NCBI GenBank assembly: GCA_020975725.1
Contig: QXJR01000024.1
Coordinates: forward strand, 124,001 to 188,000
Direction of reading: 5' to 3'
Origin: Picocystis sp. L7
Taxonomy: Eukaryota > Chlorophyta > Picocystophyceae > Picocystales > Picocystaceae
Length of the DNA: 64,000 nt
The translations under genes and the position numbers were made by a program. Positions within the stretch are counted from its first letter, which is position 1. Each line of letters opens with the position of its first letter. Positions 9,816 to 21,975 of this stretch are shown piece by piece. Under the pieces are notes generated by a model. It saw only the letters and a program-made list of their open reading frames with translations, was not told the DNA's origin and searched no databases.

Positions 9816-10700
9816 CTAAGGGAGGACTCTTTGGAGTGGATCCTCCATTGTGTCGTCCCTTGAGCAAGGTCTCTCTAATGCCGAAGGATGCCTCCCACTC
9901 CGTGCGCCGCATAGAGAGGAACTCGCTAGGGCAACTACTACGGTTTGCTGCGGATGAGGTCTTCTGGGGAGCGTAACGGAGTGGTAGTGGACTTTTTTCC
10001 CATGGCATGTGGGAGGTACAAGGAGGGCAAGACATTGTAGCGACCAATACGAGATGGAACCTTTCCTACGGATGCAACCCATCAACGCATCACGAGAGAA
10101 TTGCGTCGTGGACTTGATTGCACATGGACCCCACTTCCTAGTGGTATGTGAGAGAAATGTATTAGGCGTCAGCCTTCTGGATTCGAAATTAACAAAAGAA
10201 CAGGTTTGAGGTGGAGGTGAAAGCGTCTTAGCCTGTCTTGTGTCCAGTGCGAGAGCATCTAAGTTGGAATTGGGCTTCGAGGCTAGGAGGCTATACAAGA
10301 GAGGAAACGGTAAAAAATCGCAAGAACGAAGTCGAGCAAGGCTTCCAAGAGCGTGGGGATTCAACACCCACATTGGCCGAACGAGCTGGACTTCCACCCG
10401 CAACATGTCGCCAACATAAACCACAACGGTTTCGGACGTTGTGAAGGGACCCGCAAATGCTAGAAGACTCTGCTTGCAAATCGAAACTACGTGGATAGGC
10501 ATAGACATGAAGAGGCAACACCTATCGCGGCTACTATACTCTTTCACCGAGTGAAGGCAACATCCAGAATCAATGTCACGGTATGCTACAACTATCATTA
10601 CGAGGGACTTTCTTAGAACGTCGTCCTTCGTTTTAGATTCGAAGAGTTGTTGACATGGCGATCGACATGTTTACTTCCCCCGTAACTACGACCCTCGTTC
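9816..10700 (-). mobile_element. Possible heavily decayed Ty3-like reverse transcriptase and RNase H fragment
   Basis: On the minus strand, short peptides in Ty3/gypsy order are seen: VVVYVGDML, compared with the YxDDIL box of the reverse transcriptase, and about 120 residues later FVNFESRRLTP, compared with the VAFESRKLxPAE opening of the Ty3 RNase H domain. No LTRs or other domains can be traced. If real this is an old, very broken copy with many breaks. The match is short and could be chance. Confidence 0.3.
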
Positions 10701-12839
10701 TCACGAAGGAATACGCATGTTAGAGGCTCGGGAGTGTTACCATCAATTGCAAACTTGTCGAACATGTTAGTACCCTCCGTCCATTTCTAGGAAGTCCTAA
10801 ACATCCTAATTTCGATTTTCCGAAGCAAGTGAATAAAGTCTTTGCTTTCTTTCCTTGCAAACTGTCCAACACACCGTGCGGCCGTTCATTGTTCTACTTC
10901 CGTCATGATCAATAAGGACGATTGACCTTCTCGTGCCGTTCGTGCCTAAAATTTAGTTGCACGTGATTTCGACGATGACTTGTTTGTGAAACGTGCAACC
11001 CTTGATGAGGTGAGAAGCGAATGTCGACGCGGACGAATCACCGTTTTTGCATCGGGTGAGGAAACTCGTTCATGAGGGAGATATCCCCTCCACACACTTG
11101 CTGTCGTAGAGGAGTCCAAGTCGAGTGATTTGGCTCCGGGAAAAGGCGGACATCGAAAGAAAATCTTCTGACTAAAATTTTCACAAGAAAGGAGTTGTGC
11201 TAGCGAATTCAATCTTTGGACCTCCGGTTTGCCTCTATGTCACTAGCAATCTTGGCCAACAAGTTGAAAGTCCCACAAGACGGCTAGGATCAATGCCTCT
11301 TGTCGAATGCAATCAAGAAACAAACAAAATGGTTGTCTGAAATTTTCCAACCAACTCGTCGTGATGCCTTCTATCGTTGCCGTGCACCATCCACGTTCCA
11401 CGCTCCAAGATAAATATGGATGACAAATGTTGACATGAACAAATCATAGTCCCACGTTGAAGGGGCGATGTTTGATGCACAGTTGCATTGTTGATCACTT
11501 GTGCAAGGTTGCGCCTAGAAGGGACGACGTTTGCAGAAATGAAAACGCAACCTTTGCATTGGCCAACATCGAAATGGAAAAGGATACGACCACAAATTTC
11601 TCGTGAATGGACATCACATCCAAGACGTATGGGAGTGTTTGTCATGGTCTTCGATTTCAATAACGATATTTAGAACGAAAGAGGCAGGGGAATGACAAAA
11701 AGCCAAACGACGAAGCATCCAACTTCAAACGCTGGCATCGGAACTCCACACGATACATGTATGCGACTCAAAGGATGGTGGATTATGAGAACAATTCAAA
11801 ATAACAGTGCTGAGTGAAAACATGATACGTTTCCATCAAACATCACGAACATGTAAGGAAGAAGAGCTATGTATGTTAACGAAATAGAAAAGACACTCAT
11901 TTACATATGAAAGCAGCACAAGAGACTTGTGAAAGGAAAAAATATCGAAACCAAGTTGTCTGGTCCGACCCAGAGCCGTAACTTTCAACTTTCGTTTCGA
12001 AGTACAAAGAAACATGTAGCAGTGCTCAATATACATGCTAGGTTCCCCACAGTGTGCAAGCCTTTGCACCTGGACCGAGTGGCATACGCTTCGAAGTTAA
12101 AAGGCGCACCGACCTAGCAAGAGCCTTTGGGAAGGTCCATGACAAAACTTTGTGTTGTCCTTGCACCGAAGGCAGTTACCTTCCGGTAAACTATTCAGCG
12201 AGAGATGGAGTTAATCAAAACTAGCGCTTCGATATTCATGGTTGTGGTTTAATCAATTTAACGTTGGTTGCATGTAAGCAGTATGAGCGCATACAAGTTT
12301 GTCAGTGTATCAAATTTGCATGTCGGAGGAAGATTGCGAAAGGAGATTCTTCGTCAATAAGCCATGGTGGAGAGTGAAATAAAACATTTCATTGAAAGAG
12401 GCAAAATACACATTCAAATCTGTAACAATGTCTAAAAGACCAACATTGCAGATGTACTCAAGGTGAAAGCCTTAACGGGTTAGAATGATGGGGTGATGAC
12501 AACTGCAGGCGAATCAAACATTGGTTGCTCGACTTACATGGATTTCGATTGGAACAATCTACACTACTGCATTAAGCTAGAAAACGAAAGGTCATTGTCA
12601 GGTACAAAAGAAGACGCCATCGACCGCTGAAGACCAAATAGAACAGTTCTAATAATTGCTTCTCGCTTCTTGTCAGTGCCAAAGCAGAAATCAATTTCAT
12701 AACATCACAAGATGTAAACACTTGGGATGTTTGAAGATCGATTCTTGCCAATTTTCGCGGAGGAGTACGAAGTCGAAACGACCGGTAGGCGAGCAGCACA
12801 GACAATGAAGTTAATCCAACACACGATTCCCTAAATTAG
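10701..12839. other. AT-richer gene-free DNA
   Basis: Only short open frames without motifs on either strand. I see no RNA gene, tandem repeat or recognisable element before the first LTR at 12840. Confidence 0.5.
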
Positions 12840-13135
12840 TGTTATGGCTGCTCAAGCCCTGGTCCCTAGGAGGTCGAATCCCTTAGGGACCACGACCGAG
12901 TTTCGGTCGAGTACCTTCGAGGAGTATGGGGCCCCCTTGGGGTCCTCGAAGGGCGATGCCCATTCCTGCAGGGAACGATACCGACGAGGACCGATCCCGG
13001 TTTACTGAGAGGTCCTCTGCGGTCGATGAAGCCGCCATTGAGTGGGGATACTCACCACTCATTCTTGCATGTAATACACAACTACGAAGGTGGCAACCCA
13101 CGAACGTATCCAACGTCAACGCCCTACTTCTTCCA
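12840..13135 (+). repeat. Copia family 1 LTR, type 1
   Basis: 296 bp, beginning TGTTATGGCTGC and ending TTCTTCCA just before the primer-binding site at 13136. The outer LTR of the complex. No 5-bp duplication matches the far end at 30673 (left flank ATTAG, right flank GCCAC). Confidence 0.85.
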
Positions 13136-15495
13136 TAGTATCGGAGCCCGTTTGAAGCAGGAGAAAACCAAGAAACAAAACAGAAAACAAGAAAAACAGC
13201 AAAAATAAATGGAAGGAGTGAACTTCGAAAAACTGAACTCCGTGAACTTTCCGATATGGAAACATCGGATGAAAGCACTACTGATTAACAAAGGAGTTGG
13301 TGATGTTATCACAAACAAAGACTGTGAACACTCTGAAAAGGCATTGGCACTCATGTGCTTGTGTGTGAGCAATGAGCATGTGGATTTGGTGGCGAACTCC
13401 GAAAGTGCCCAGCATGTGTGAACAATGCTCGAGGACATGCACGCGGGTCAAACCGCCGCACGCCGTCTCACCCTGCGCAAGGAGTTAACAGGACTTACCA
13501 AGAAACCGGAGGAAAGCATGATGAGCTTCATCATGCGTGGAAAGCAGATCTGCACCAACCTGCGCGCGATCGATGGGTCGGTGACCGAGATCCATCTGAT
13601 CGATGCGATCCTATCTGGCCTGCCGGAGAAATATGCCAACAAGGTAGAGATGCTAACTACCTTGGGAGAGACAGACATGCTCAAAATCCAGAATCAGCTT
13701 CTCCAGGCAGAAAGTGCCATCACCGTGCGAGAGACATCTAGAGGCCAGGTTGCTTTCGCTACGCAGAACCGACGCCCGAAGTTTACCTGCAGCTATTGTG
13801 GCAGAAGTGGACATGGCCGCGAAAAATGCTGGTACCTGAACGGATTGCCTCCACATCTGCAGAAACAACCCAAAAACGATAGGGAAACGGATGAAAAGGT
13901 TGCACTGGTCTCTTATGCTTTTGAATGTGGAGAAGCAAACTGTTTGGAAAACATCTGGATCGTGGACAGCGGCGCCACCGCTCATGTTTGCGCTCAACAA
14001 GCGATGTTTACATCGCTGACACAAGAAGCATCGCCGCAGTCCATCTTGGTTGGAAATGGAGAAGTAGTGCACGCCAAGCAATCTGGAACCGTTGCTCTTA
14101 CTGAAAACGTGGAATTGCAGAAGGTGTTGTTTTGTCCGGAACTACGGGTGAACTTAATCTCGGTTCCAAAACTGATGGAACGTGGATGCAACGTGTACTT
14201 TGAAAATGGGGAATGTGCGATTTGGAAAGGCAAGCAGAAAGTCCTCAGTGCGGTGCAGAAAAATGGTCTTTACGTGATCTGTGGACAAAGTGAAAATGTT
14301 TTCTCAGCCATGGAGTGGCACAGAAAATTGGCTCATTTTGGCCAGATGGAAAAGGTGCACGACACCGTGGTAGGTGTACCAGACAATCTAAAGTGGACCA
14401 AAAACAGCTGTGAAACGTGCATTCAAGCCAAACAAGCCAGATCTGCCATCCCCAAAGGAAATGAAGAAAATCTGGCAAATGTTGGAGAATTGTTGCATAT
14501 GGATTTGATGGGACCCATCACGCCTGCTGGATAGAACGGAGAAAAATACATTGTCAGCATTCTGGACGAGAAGAGCAAACTGGGGTTTGCAAAACCTATT
14601 TGCAACAAATCACAAGCAGCAGCTGTCATCAAAACGGTGATTCGGATGATGGAGAAGCAAACTGGAAATGCTGTGAAGTTTGTGCGTTCGGATCGTGGAA
14701 CCGAATTTCTCAATGCAGAACTACAAAACTTCCTACAAGAAAATGGCATCCAGCAACAGACGAGTGCACCATACACTCCACAGCAAAATGGAAACGCAGA
14801 ACGATATAACAGGACAATTCTGGAAAAAGTGCGCGCAGTGCTCTTGGATGGTGGTCTGGACAAACGTTTTTGGAACTTTGCCGTGGAACATTGTGCTCTT
14901 GTCAGAAACCGTGTGCCTTGCCAACCTCATGGCCGTACACCCTACGAAGCAGTTTTGGGTCAGAAACCGGATGTTTCCAATATGCACATATTTGGTGAAA
15001 CGTGTTATGTGCTTAAGAATCCAACTGAGACAACTGGAAAAATGGATGCAAAAAGTAAGCCAGGTCATTTCGTTGGATTCGAGCCTGGAACAAAAGACAC
15101 GTACCGTATTTGGTGTGGTGAAAAATTGGTACTGTCCAGAAACGTCACTTTTCTTGGTGTGGCAGAGAAACCTACAGCATCGCCAGATGACACTCAGGAA
15201 GACATAACGCTTATGCCTACCGCGTCAGAAACATTGGAACCTGTTTCGTTGGGGGAGAGGCAGAACAGTACAATTGAAAATGTGGAATTACCAGAGCACG
15301 AAACAACCGAGGGAACGGAAGATGCAGAAAACATCAGCAATACGGCTGCTGAAGAAAGGCGCTACCCACTTCGTGAACGTCGTCCACCACAGCCATATTG
15401 GACTGCAAATGTTTGCTTGACCGATCCTTTGACTTTGGATGAGGCTTTAGGTAGCCCCCAGCACGATGATTGGAAACTGGCCTTGCAGGAAGAAG

Positions 15496-15791
15496 TGTAA
15501 GAAGCAGGGTGTTGACTTTGGATACGTTCGTGGGTTGCCACCTTCGTAGTTGTGTATTACATGCAAGAATGAGTGGTGAGTATCCCCACTCAATGGCGGC
15601 TTCATCGACCGCAGAGGACCTCTCAGTAAACCGGGATCGGTCCTCGTCGGTATTGTTCCCTGCAGGAATGGGCATCGCCCTTCGAGGACCCACAGGGGGC
15701 CCCATACTCCTCGAAGGTACTCGACCGAAACTCGGTCGTGGTCCCTAAGGGATTCGACCTCCCAGGGACCAGGGCTTGAGCAGCCTCAACA
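15496..15791 (-). repeat. Copia family 1 LTR, type 2 (minus)
   Basis: 296 bp; on the minus strand it begins TGTTGAGG and ends CTTCTTACA. Type 2 is marked by GGGAACAATACC where type 1 has GGGAACGATACC. AGAAG lies directly to its left. Confidence 0.9.
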
Positions 15792-17259
15792 CTCTCCCCT
15801 GCTCATGGCCTGGTATTCCAACAAGCCCAATGTCTTCAATGCAACTTGCAACTTGGTGGGCCCCAGGGCCTTGGTCAGAAAATCGGCCAGCTGGTCATTT
15901 GTGCTGATGTACTGGAATTTCAGCTCTCCCCGACTCACGCGGTTCCGCACAAAATGATGGGCGATGTCGACGTGTTTCGTACGGGACACCGTCAGAGCGT
16001 TCTTCGTCAAATTCACAGCACCTTGATTGTCACAATGAATGGTGATGCATTGGGCCCCAAATCCAATATCATTCAACACCTTTCTCAGGTACAAAGCTTC
16101 TTTTGCTGCAGAAGCAGCAGCCATATACTCGGCCTCCGTCGTGGACACAGCAACTGTTTTCTGCAATTTTGTCTGCCAGGAAACCAAACTGCCGTGCAAA
16201 GTGAACACGTAGCCAGTTGTGCTACGTCTGGTTTCTTCACAGCCTCCGTAATTGGCATCACAATAGCCTTCCAGCAAACTTGGGGAGCTGTCACCCAGCA
16301 AGATACCAACTGCCTTTGTGCCATTCAGGTATTTCAGGACCCTCTTGGCCACGGCCACGTGATTGCTAGTTGGTGCAGAGACATAGCGGGCCAGACGATT
16401 GGTCACATAAGCTATGTCTGGTCTTGTGGACACTGCAAGGTACATGAGACACCCAACCAATTCCTGGTATGGAAAGTTGGATTCTGTCGCTGTTGCATCT
16501 GAGGTCCATTTTGTTCCAGGTTCCAATGGCGTAGAGACACTGTAGCAATCTGCCATTCTGAACCTTTCCAGCAAGTTGTTCACGTAGGTCTCTTGACTGA
16601 GAAAGACCCTTTTTCCATTTCGATCACGTTCCATTTTGATTCCTAGAAAATGATCCGTGGGCCCAAGGTCTCTGCCTTCAAAGGTGGTCAGCAAGGATTG
16701 CTTGACATTTTCCACTTTTGATCTGCCATTTCCACAAAGCAACAGGTCATCCACGTAGACCATCAGCAACATGTCTTCACCCACGTATAAGCCCGGATCT
16801 GCAGTGGAGCATCTGAATCCAAGCTTTTCCAAAACATCCGTGAGTTTGATGTGCCAGGCACGTGGGGCTTGTTTAAGACCATACAGGGTCTTTTTCAACT
16901 TCCAAACTTTGCCATCCAGCTGAAAACCAGGGGGCATATCCATGTAGATTTCTTCGTCCAGATCACCGTTGAGGAAAGCCGTTTTGATGTCAATGTTTTC
17001 GACTTCCCAGTCTCGTTTAGCAGCCAAGGTCCACAATAAACGTAAAGTGCTTTGTTTTGCCACCGGTGCAAACGTTTCACCAAAATCAATGCCTGCAACC
17101 TGTTTGAATCCTTTGGCAACCAGGCGAGCCTTGAAACGTTGGATGTTCCCATCTTGGTCGTATTTTACCTTGAAGACCCACTTGCAAGGCAGAGTCTTCA
17201 TCTGAGGCGTTCGGTCCACCACATCAAAAACATCCTGCTCGCTCAAACTGGATACTTCT

Positions 17260-17555
17260 TGTTGAGGCTGCTCAAGCCCTGGTCCCTAGGAGGTCGAATC
17301 CCTCAGGGACCACGACCGAGTTTCGGTCGAGTACCTTCGAGGAGTATGGGGCCCCCTTGGGGTCCTCGAAGGGCGATGCCCATTCCTGCAGGGAACGATA
17401 CCGACGAGGACCGATCCCGGTTTACTGAGAGGTCCTCTGCGGTCGATGAAGCCGCCATTGAGTGGGGATACTCACCACTCATTCTTGCATGTAATACACA
17501 ACTACGAAGGTGGCAACCCACGAACGTATCCAACGTCAACGCCCTACTTCTTCCA
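17260..17555 (+). repeat. Copia family 1 LTR, type 1
   Basis: 296 bp, TGTTGAGG to TTCTTCCA, directly after CTTCT, which is the complement of the AGAAG target word. Confidence 0.9.
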
Positions 17556-19915
17556 TAGTATCGGAGCCCGTTTGAAGCAGGAGAAAACCAAGAAACAAAA
17601 CAGAAAACAAGAAAAACAGCAAAAATAAATGGAAGGAGTGAACTTCGAAAAACTGAACTCCGTGAGCTTTCCGATATGGAAACATCGGATGAAAGCACTA
17701 CTGATTAACAAAGGAGTTGGTGATGTTATCACAAACAAAGACTGTGAACACTCTGAAAAGGCATTGGCACTCATGTGCTTGTGTGTGAGCAATGAGCATG
17801 TGGATTTGGTGGCGAACTCCGAAAGTGCCCAGCATGTGTGAACAATGCTCGAGGACATGCACGCGGGTCAAACCGCCGCACGCCGTCTCACCCTGCGCAA
17901 GGAGTTAACAGGACTTACCAAGAAACCGGAGGAAAGCATGATGAGCTTCATCATGCGTGGAAAGCAGATCTGCACCAACCTGCGCGCGATCGATGGGTCG
18001 GTGACCGAGATCCATCTGATCGATGCGATCCTATCTGGCCTGCCGGAGAAATATGCCAACAAGGTAGAGATGCTAACTACCTTGGGAGAGACAGACATGC
18101 TCAAAATCCAGAATCAGCTTCTCCAGGCAGAAAGTGCCATCACCGTGCGAGAGACATCTAGAGGCCAGGTTGCTTTCGCTACGCAGAACCGACGCCCGAA
18201 GTTTACCTGCAGCTATTGTGGCAGAAGTGGACATGGCCGCGAAAAATGCTGGTACCTGAACGGATTGCCTCCACATCTGCAGAAACAACCCAAAAACGAT
18301 AGGGAAACGGATGAAAAGGTTGCACTGGTCTCTTATGCTTTTGAATGTGGAGAAGCAAACTGTTTGGAAAACATCTGGATCGTGGACAGCGGCGCCACCG
18401 CTCATGTTTGCGCTCAACAAGCGATGTTTACATCGCTGACACAAGAAGCATCGCCGCAGTCCATCTTGGTTGGAAATGGAGAAGTAGTGCACGCCAAGCA
18501 ATCTGGAACCGTTGCTCTTACTGAAAACGTGGAATTGCAGAAGGTGTTGTTTTGTCCGGAACTACGGGTGAACTTAATCTCGGTTCCAAAACTGATGGAA
18601 CGTGGATGCAACGTGTACTTTGAAAATGGGGAATGTGCGATTTGGAAAGGCAAGCAGAAAGTCCTCAGTGCGGTGCAGAAAAATGGTCTTTACGTGATCT
18701 GTGGACAAAGTGAAAATGTTTTCTCAGCCATGGAGTGGCACAGAAAATTGGCTCATTTTGGCCAGATGGAAAAGGTGCACGACACCGTGGTAGGTGTACC
18801 AGACAATCTAAAGTGGACCAAAAACAGCTGTGAAACGTGCATTCAAGCCAAACAAGCCAGATCTGCCATCCCCAAAGGAAATGAAGAAAATCTGGCAAAT
18901 GTTGGAGAATTGTTGCATATGGATTTGATGGGACCCATCACGCCTGCTGGATAGAACGGAGAAAAATACATTGTCAGCATTCTGGACGAGAAGAGCAAAC
19001 TGGGGTTTGCAAAACCTATTTGCAACAAATCACAAGCAGCAGCTGTCATCAAAACGGTGATTCGGATGATGGAGAAGCAAACTGGAAATGCTGTGAAGTT
19101 TGTGCGTTCGGATCGTGGAACCGAATTTCTCAATGCAGAACTACAAAACTTCCTACAAGAAAATGGCATCCAGCAACAGACGAGTGCACCATACACTCCA
19201 CAGCAAAATGGAAACGCAGAACGATATAACAGGACAATTCTGGAAAAAGTGCGCGCAGTGCTCTTGGATGGTGGTCTGGACAAACGTTTTTGGAACTTTG
19301 CCGTGGAACATTGTGCTCTTGTCAGAAACCGTGTGCCTTGCAAACCTCATGGCCGTACACCCTACGAAGCAGTTTTGGGTCAGAAACCGGATGTTTCCAA
19401 TATGCACATATTTGGTGAAACGTGTTATGTGCTTAAGAATCCAACTGAGACAACTGGAAAAATGGATGCAAAAAGTAAGCCAGGTCATTTCGTTGGATTC
19501 GAGCCTGGAACAAAAGACACGTACCGTATTTGGTGTGGTGAAAAATTGGTACTGTCCAGAAACGTCACTTTTCTTGGTGTGGCAGAGAAACCTACAGCAT
19601 CGCCAGATGACACTCAGGAAGACATAACGCTTATGCCTACCGCGTCAGAAACATTGGAACCTGTTTCGTTGGGGGAGAGGCAGAACAGTACAATTGAAAA
19701 TGTGGAATTACCAGAGCACGAAACAACCGAGGGAACGGAAGATGCAGAAAACATGAGCAATACGGCTGCTGAAGAAAGGCGCTACCCACTTCGTGAACGT
19801 CGTCCACCACAGCCATATTGGACTGCAAATGTTTGCTTGACCGATCCTTTGACTTTGGATGAGGCTTTAGGTAGCCCCCAGCACGATGATTGGAAACTGG
19901 CCTTGCAGGAAGAAG

Positions 19916-20211
19916 TGTAAGAAGCAGGGTGTTGACTTTGGATACGTTCGTGGGTTGCCACCTTCGTAGTTGTGTATTACATGCAAGAATGAGTGGTGAG
20001 TATCCCCACTCAATGGCGGCTTCATCGACCGCAGAGGACCTCTCAGTAAACCGGGATCGGTCCTCGTCGGTATTGTTCCCTGCAGGAATGGGCATCGCCC
20101 TTCGAGGACCCACAGGGGGCCCCATACTCCTCGAAGGTACTCGACCGAAACTCGGTCGTGGTCCCTAAGGGATTCGACCTCCCAGGGACCAGGGCTTGAG
20201 CAGCCTCAACA
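19916..20211 (-). repeat. Copia family 1 LTR, type 2 (minus)
   Basis: Exact positional counterpart of the LTR at 15496, shifted by 4,420 bp. Confidence 0.9.
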
Positions 20212-21679
20212 CTCTCCCCTGCTCATGGCCTGGTATTCCAACAAGCCCAATGTCTTCAATGCAACTTGCAACTTGGTGGGCCCCAGGGCCTTGGTCAGGA
20301 AATCGGCCAGCTGATCATTTGTGCTGATGTACTGGAATTTCAGCTCTCCCCGACTCACGCGGTTCCGCACAAAATGATGGGCGATGTCGACGTGTTTCGT
20401 ACGGGACACCGTCAGAGCGTTCTTCGTCAAATTCACAGCACCTTGATTGTCACAATGAATGGTGATGCATTGGGCCCCAAATCCAATATCATTCAACACC
20501 TTTCTCAGGTACAAAGCTTCTTTTGCTGCAGAAGCAGCAGCCATATACTCGGCCTCCGTCGTGGACACAGCAACTGTTTTCTGCAATTTTGTCTGCCAGG
20601 AAACCAAACTGCCGTGCAAAGTGAACACGTAGCCAGTTGTGCTACGTCTGGTTTCTTCACAGCCTCCGTAATTGGCATCACAATAGCCTGCCAGCAAACT
20701 TGGGGAGCTGTCACCCAGCAAGATACCAACTGCCTTTGTGCCATTCAGGTATTTCAGGACCCTCTTGGCCACGGCCACGTGATTGCTAGTTGGTGCAGAG
20801 ACATAGCGGGCCAGACGATTGGTCACATAAGCTATGTCTGGTCTTGTGGACACTGCAAGGTACATGAGACACCCAACCAATTCCTGGTATGGAAAGTTGG
20901 ATTCTGTCGCTGTTGCATCTGAGGTCCATTTTGTTCCAGGTTCCAATGGCGTAGAGACACTGTAGCAATCTGCCATTCTGAACCTTTCCAGCAAGTTGTT
21001 CACGTAGGTCTCTTGACTGAGAAAGACCCTTTTTCCATTTCGATCACGTTCCATTTTGATTCCTAGAAAATGATCCGTGGGCCCAAGGTCTCTGCCTTCA
21101 AAGGTGGTCAGCAAGGATTGCTTGACATTTTCCACTTTTGATCTGCCATTTCCACAAAGCAACAGGTCATCCACGTAGACCATCAGCAACATGTCTTCAC
21201 CCACGTATAAGCCCGGATCTGCAGTGGAGCATCTGAATCCAAGCTTTTCCAAAACATCCGTGAGTTTGATGTGCCAGGCACGTGGGGCTTGTTTAAGACC
21301 ATACAGGGTCTTTTTCAACTTCCAAACTTTGCCATCCAGCTGAAAACCAGGGGGCATATCCATGTAGATTTCTTCGTCCAGATCACCGTTGAGGAAAGCC
21401 GTTTTGATGTCAATGTTTTCGACTTCCCAGTCTCGTTTAGCAGCCAAGGTCCACAATAAACGTAAAGTGCTTTGTTTTGCCACCGGTGCAAACGTTTCAC
21501 CAAAATCAATGCCTGCAACCTGTTTGAATCCTTTGGCAACCAGGCGAGCCTTGAAACGTTGGATGTTCCCATCTTGGTCGTATTTTACCTTGAAGACCCA
21601 CTTGCAAGGCAGAGTCTTCATCTGAGGCGTTCGGTCCACCACATCAAAAACATCCTGCTCGCTCAAACTGGATACTTCT

Positions 21680-21975
21680 TGTTGAGGCTGCTCAAGCCCT
21701 GGTCCCTAGGAGGTCGAATCCCTCAGGGACCACGACCGAGTTTCGGTCGAGTACCTTCGAGGAGTATGGGGCCCCCTTGGGGTCCTCGAAGGGCGATGCC
21801 CATTCCTGCAGGGAACGATACCGACGAGGACCGATCCCGGTTTACTGAGAGGTCCTCTGCGGTCGATGAAGCCGCCATTGAGTGGGGATACTCACCACTC
21901 ATTCTTGCATGTAATACACAACTACGAAGGTGGCAACCCACGAACGTATCCAACGTCAACGCCCTACTTCTTCCA
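21680..21975 (+). repeat. Copia family 1 LTR, type 1
   Basis: Exact positional counterpart of the LTR at 17260, shifted by 4,420 bp. Confidence 0.9.

Larger units (their letters stand above)
12840..17259. mobile_element. Copia complex, tandem unit 1 (4,420 bp): + strand 5' half joined to - strand 3' half
   Basis: The unit runs: LTR on plus (12840-13135); primer site and the gag, zinc-knuckle, protease and integrase part of a Copia element on plus (to 15495); LTR on minus (15496-15791); reverse transcriptase and RNase H of the same family on minus (coding-like 15786-17246). Diagnostic peptides are SYCGRSGHGREKCW (knuckle), IVDSGATAHVC (protease), VRSDRGTEF (integrase), MVYVDDLLL (reverse transcriptase) and AHHFVRNR (RNase H). 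The sequence AGAAG flanks the minus-strand LTR at 15491-15495, and its complement CTTCT precedes the next plus LTR at 17255-17259, as for a 5-bp target duplication. The plus half is a fossil with about two breaks; the minus half is open. Confidence 0.9.
17260..21679. mobile_element. Copia complex, tandem unit 2 (4,420 bp)
   Basis: A near-perfect repeat of the preceding unit with exactly the same length and junctions: plus LTR 17260-17555, plus 5' half to 19915, minus LTR 19916-20211, minus reverse transcriptase and RNase H to the CTTCT at 21675-21679. Only a handful of base differences from unit 1 are visible. Its plus half carries the same breaks as units 1 and 3, so all three derive from one already broken parent. 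Confidence 0.9.
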
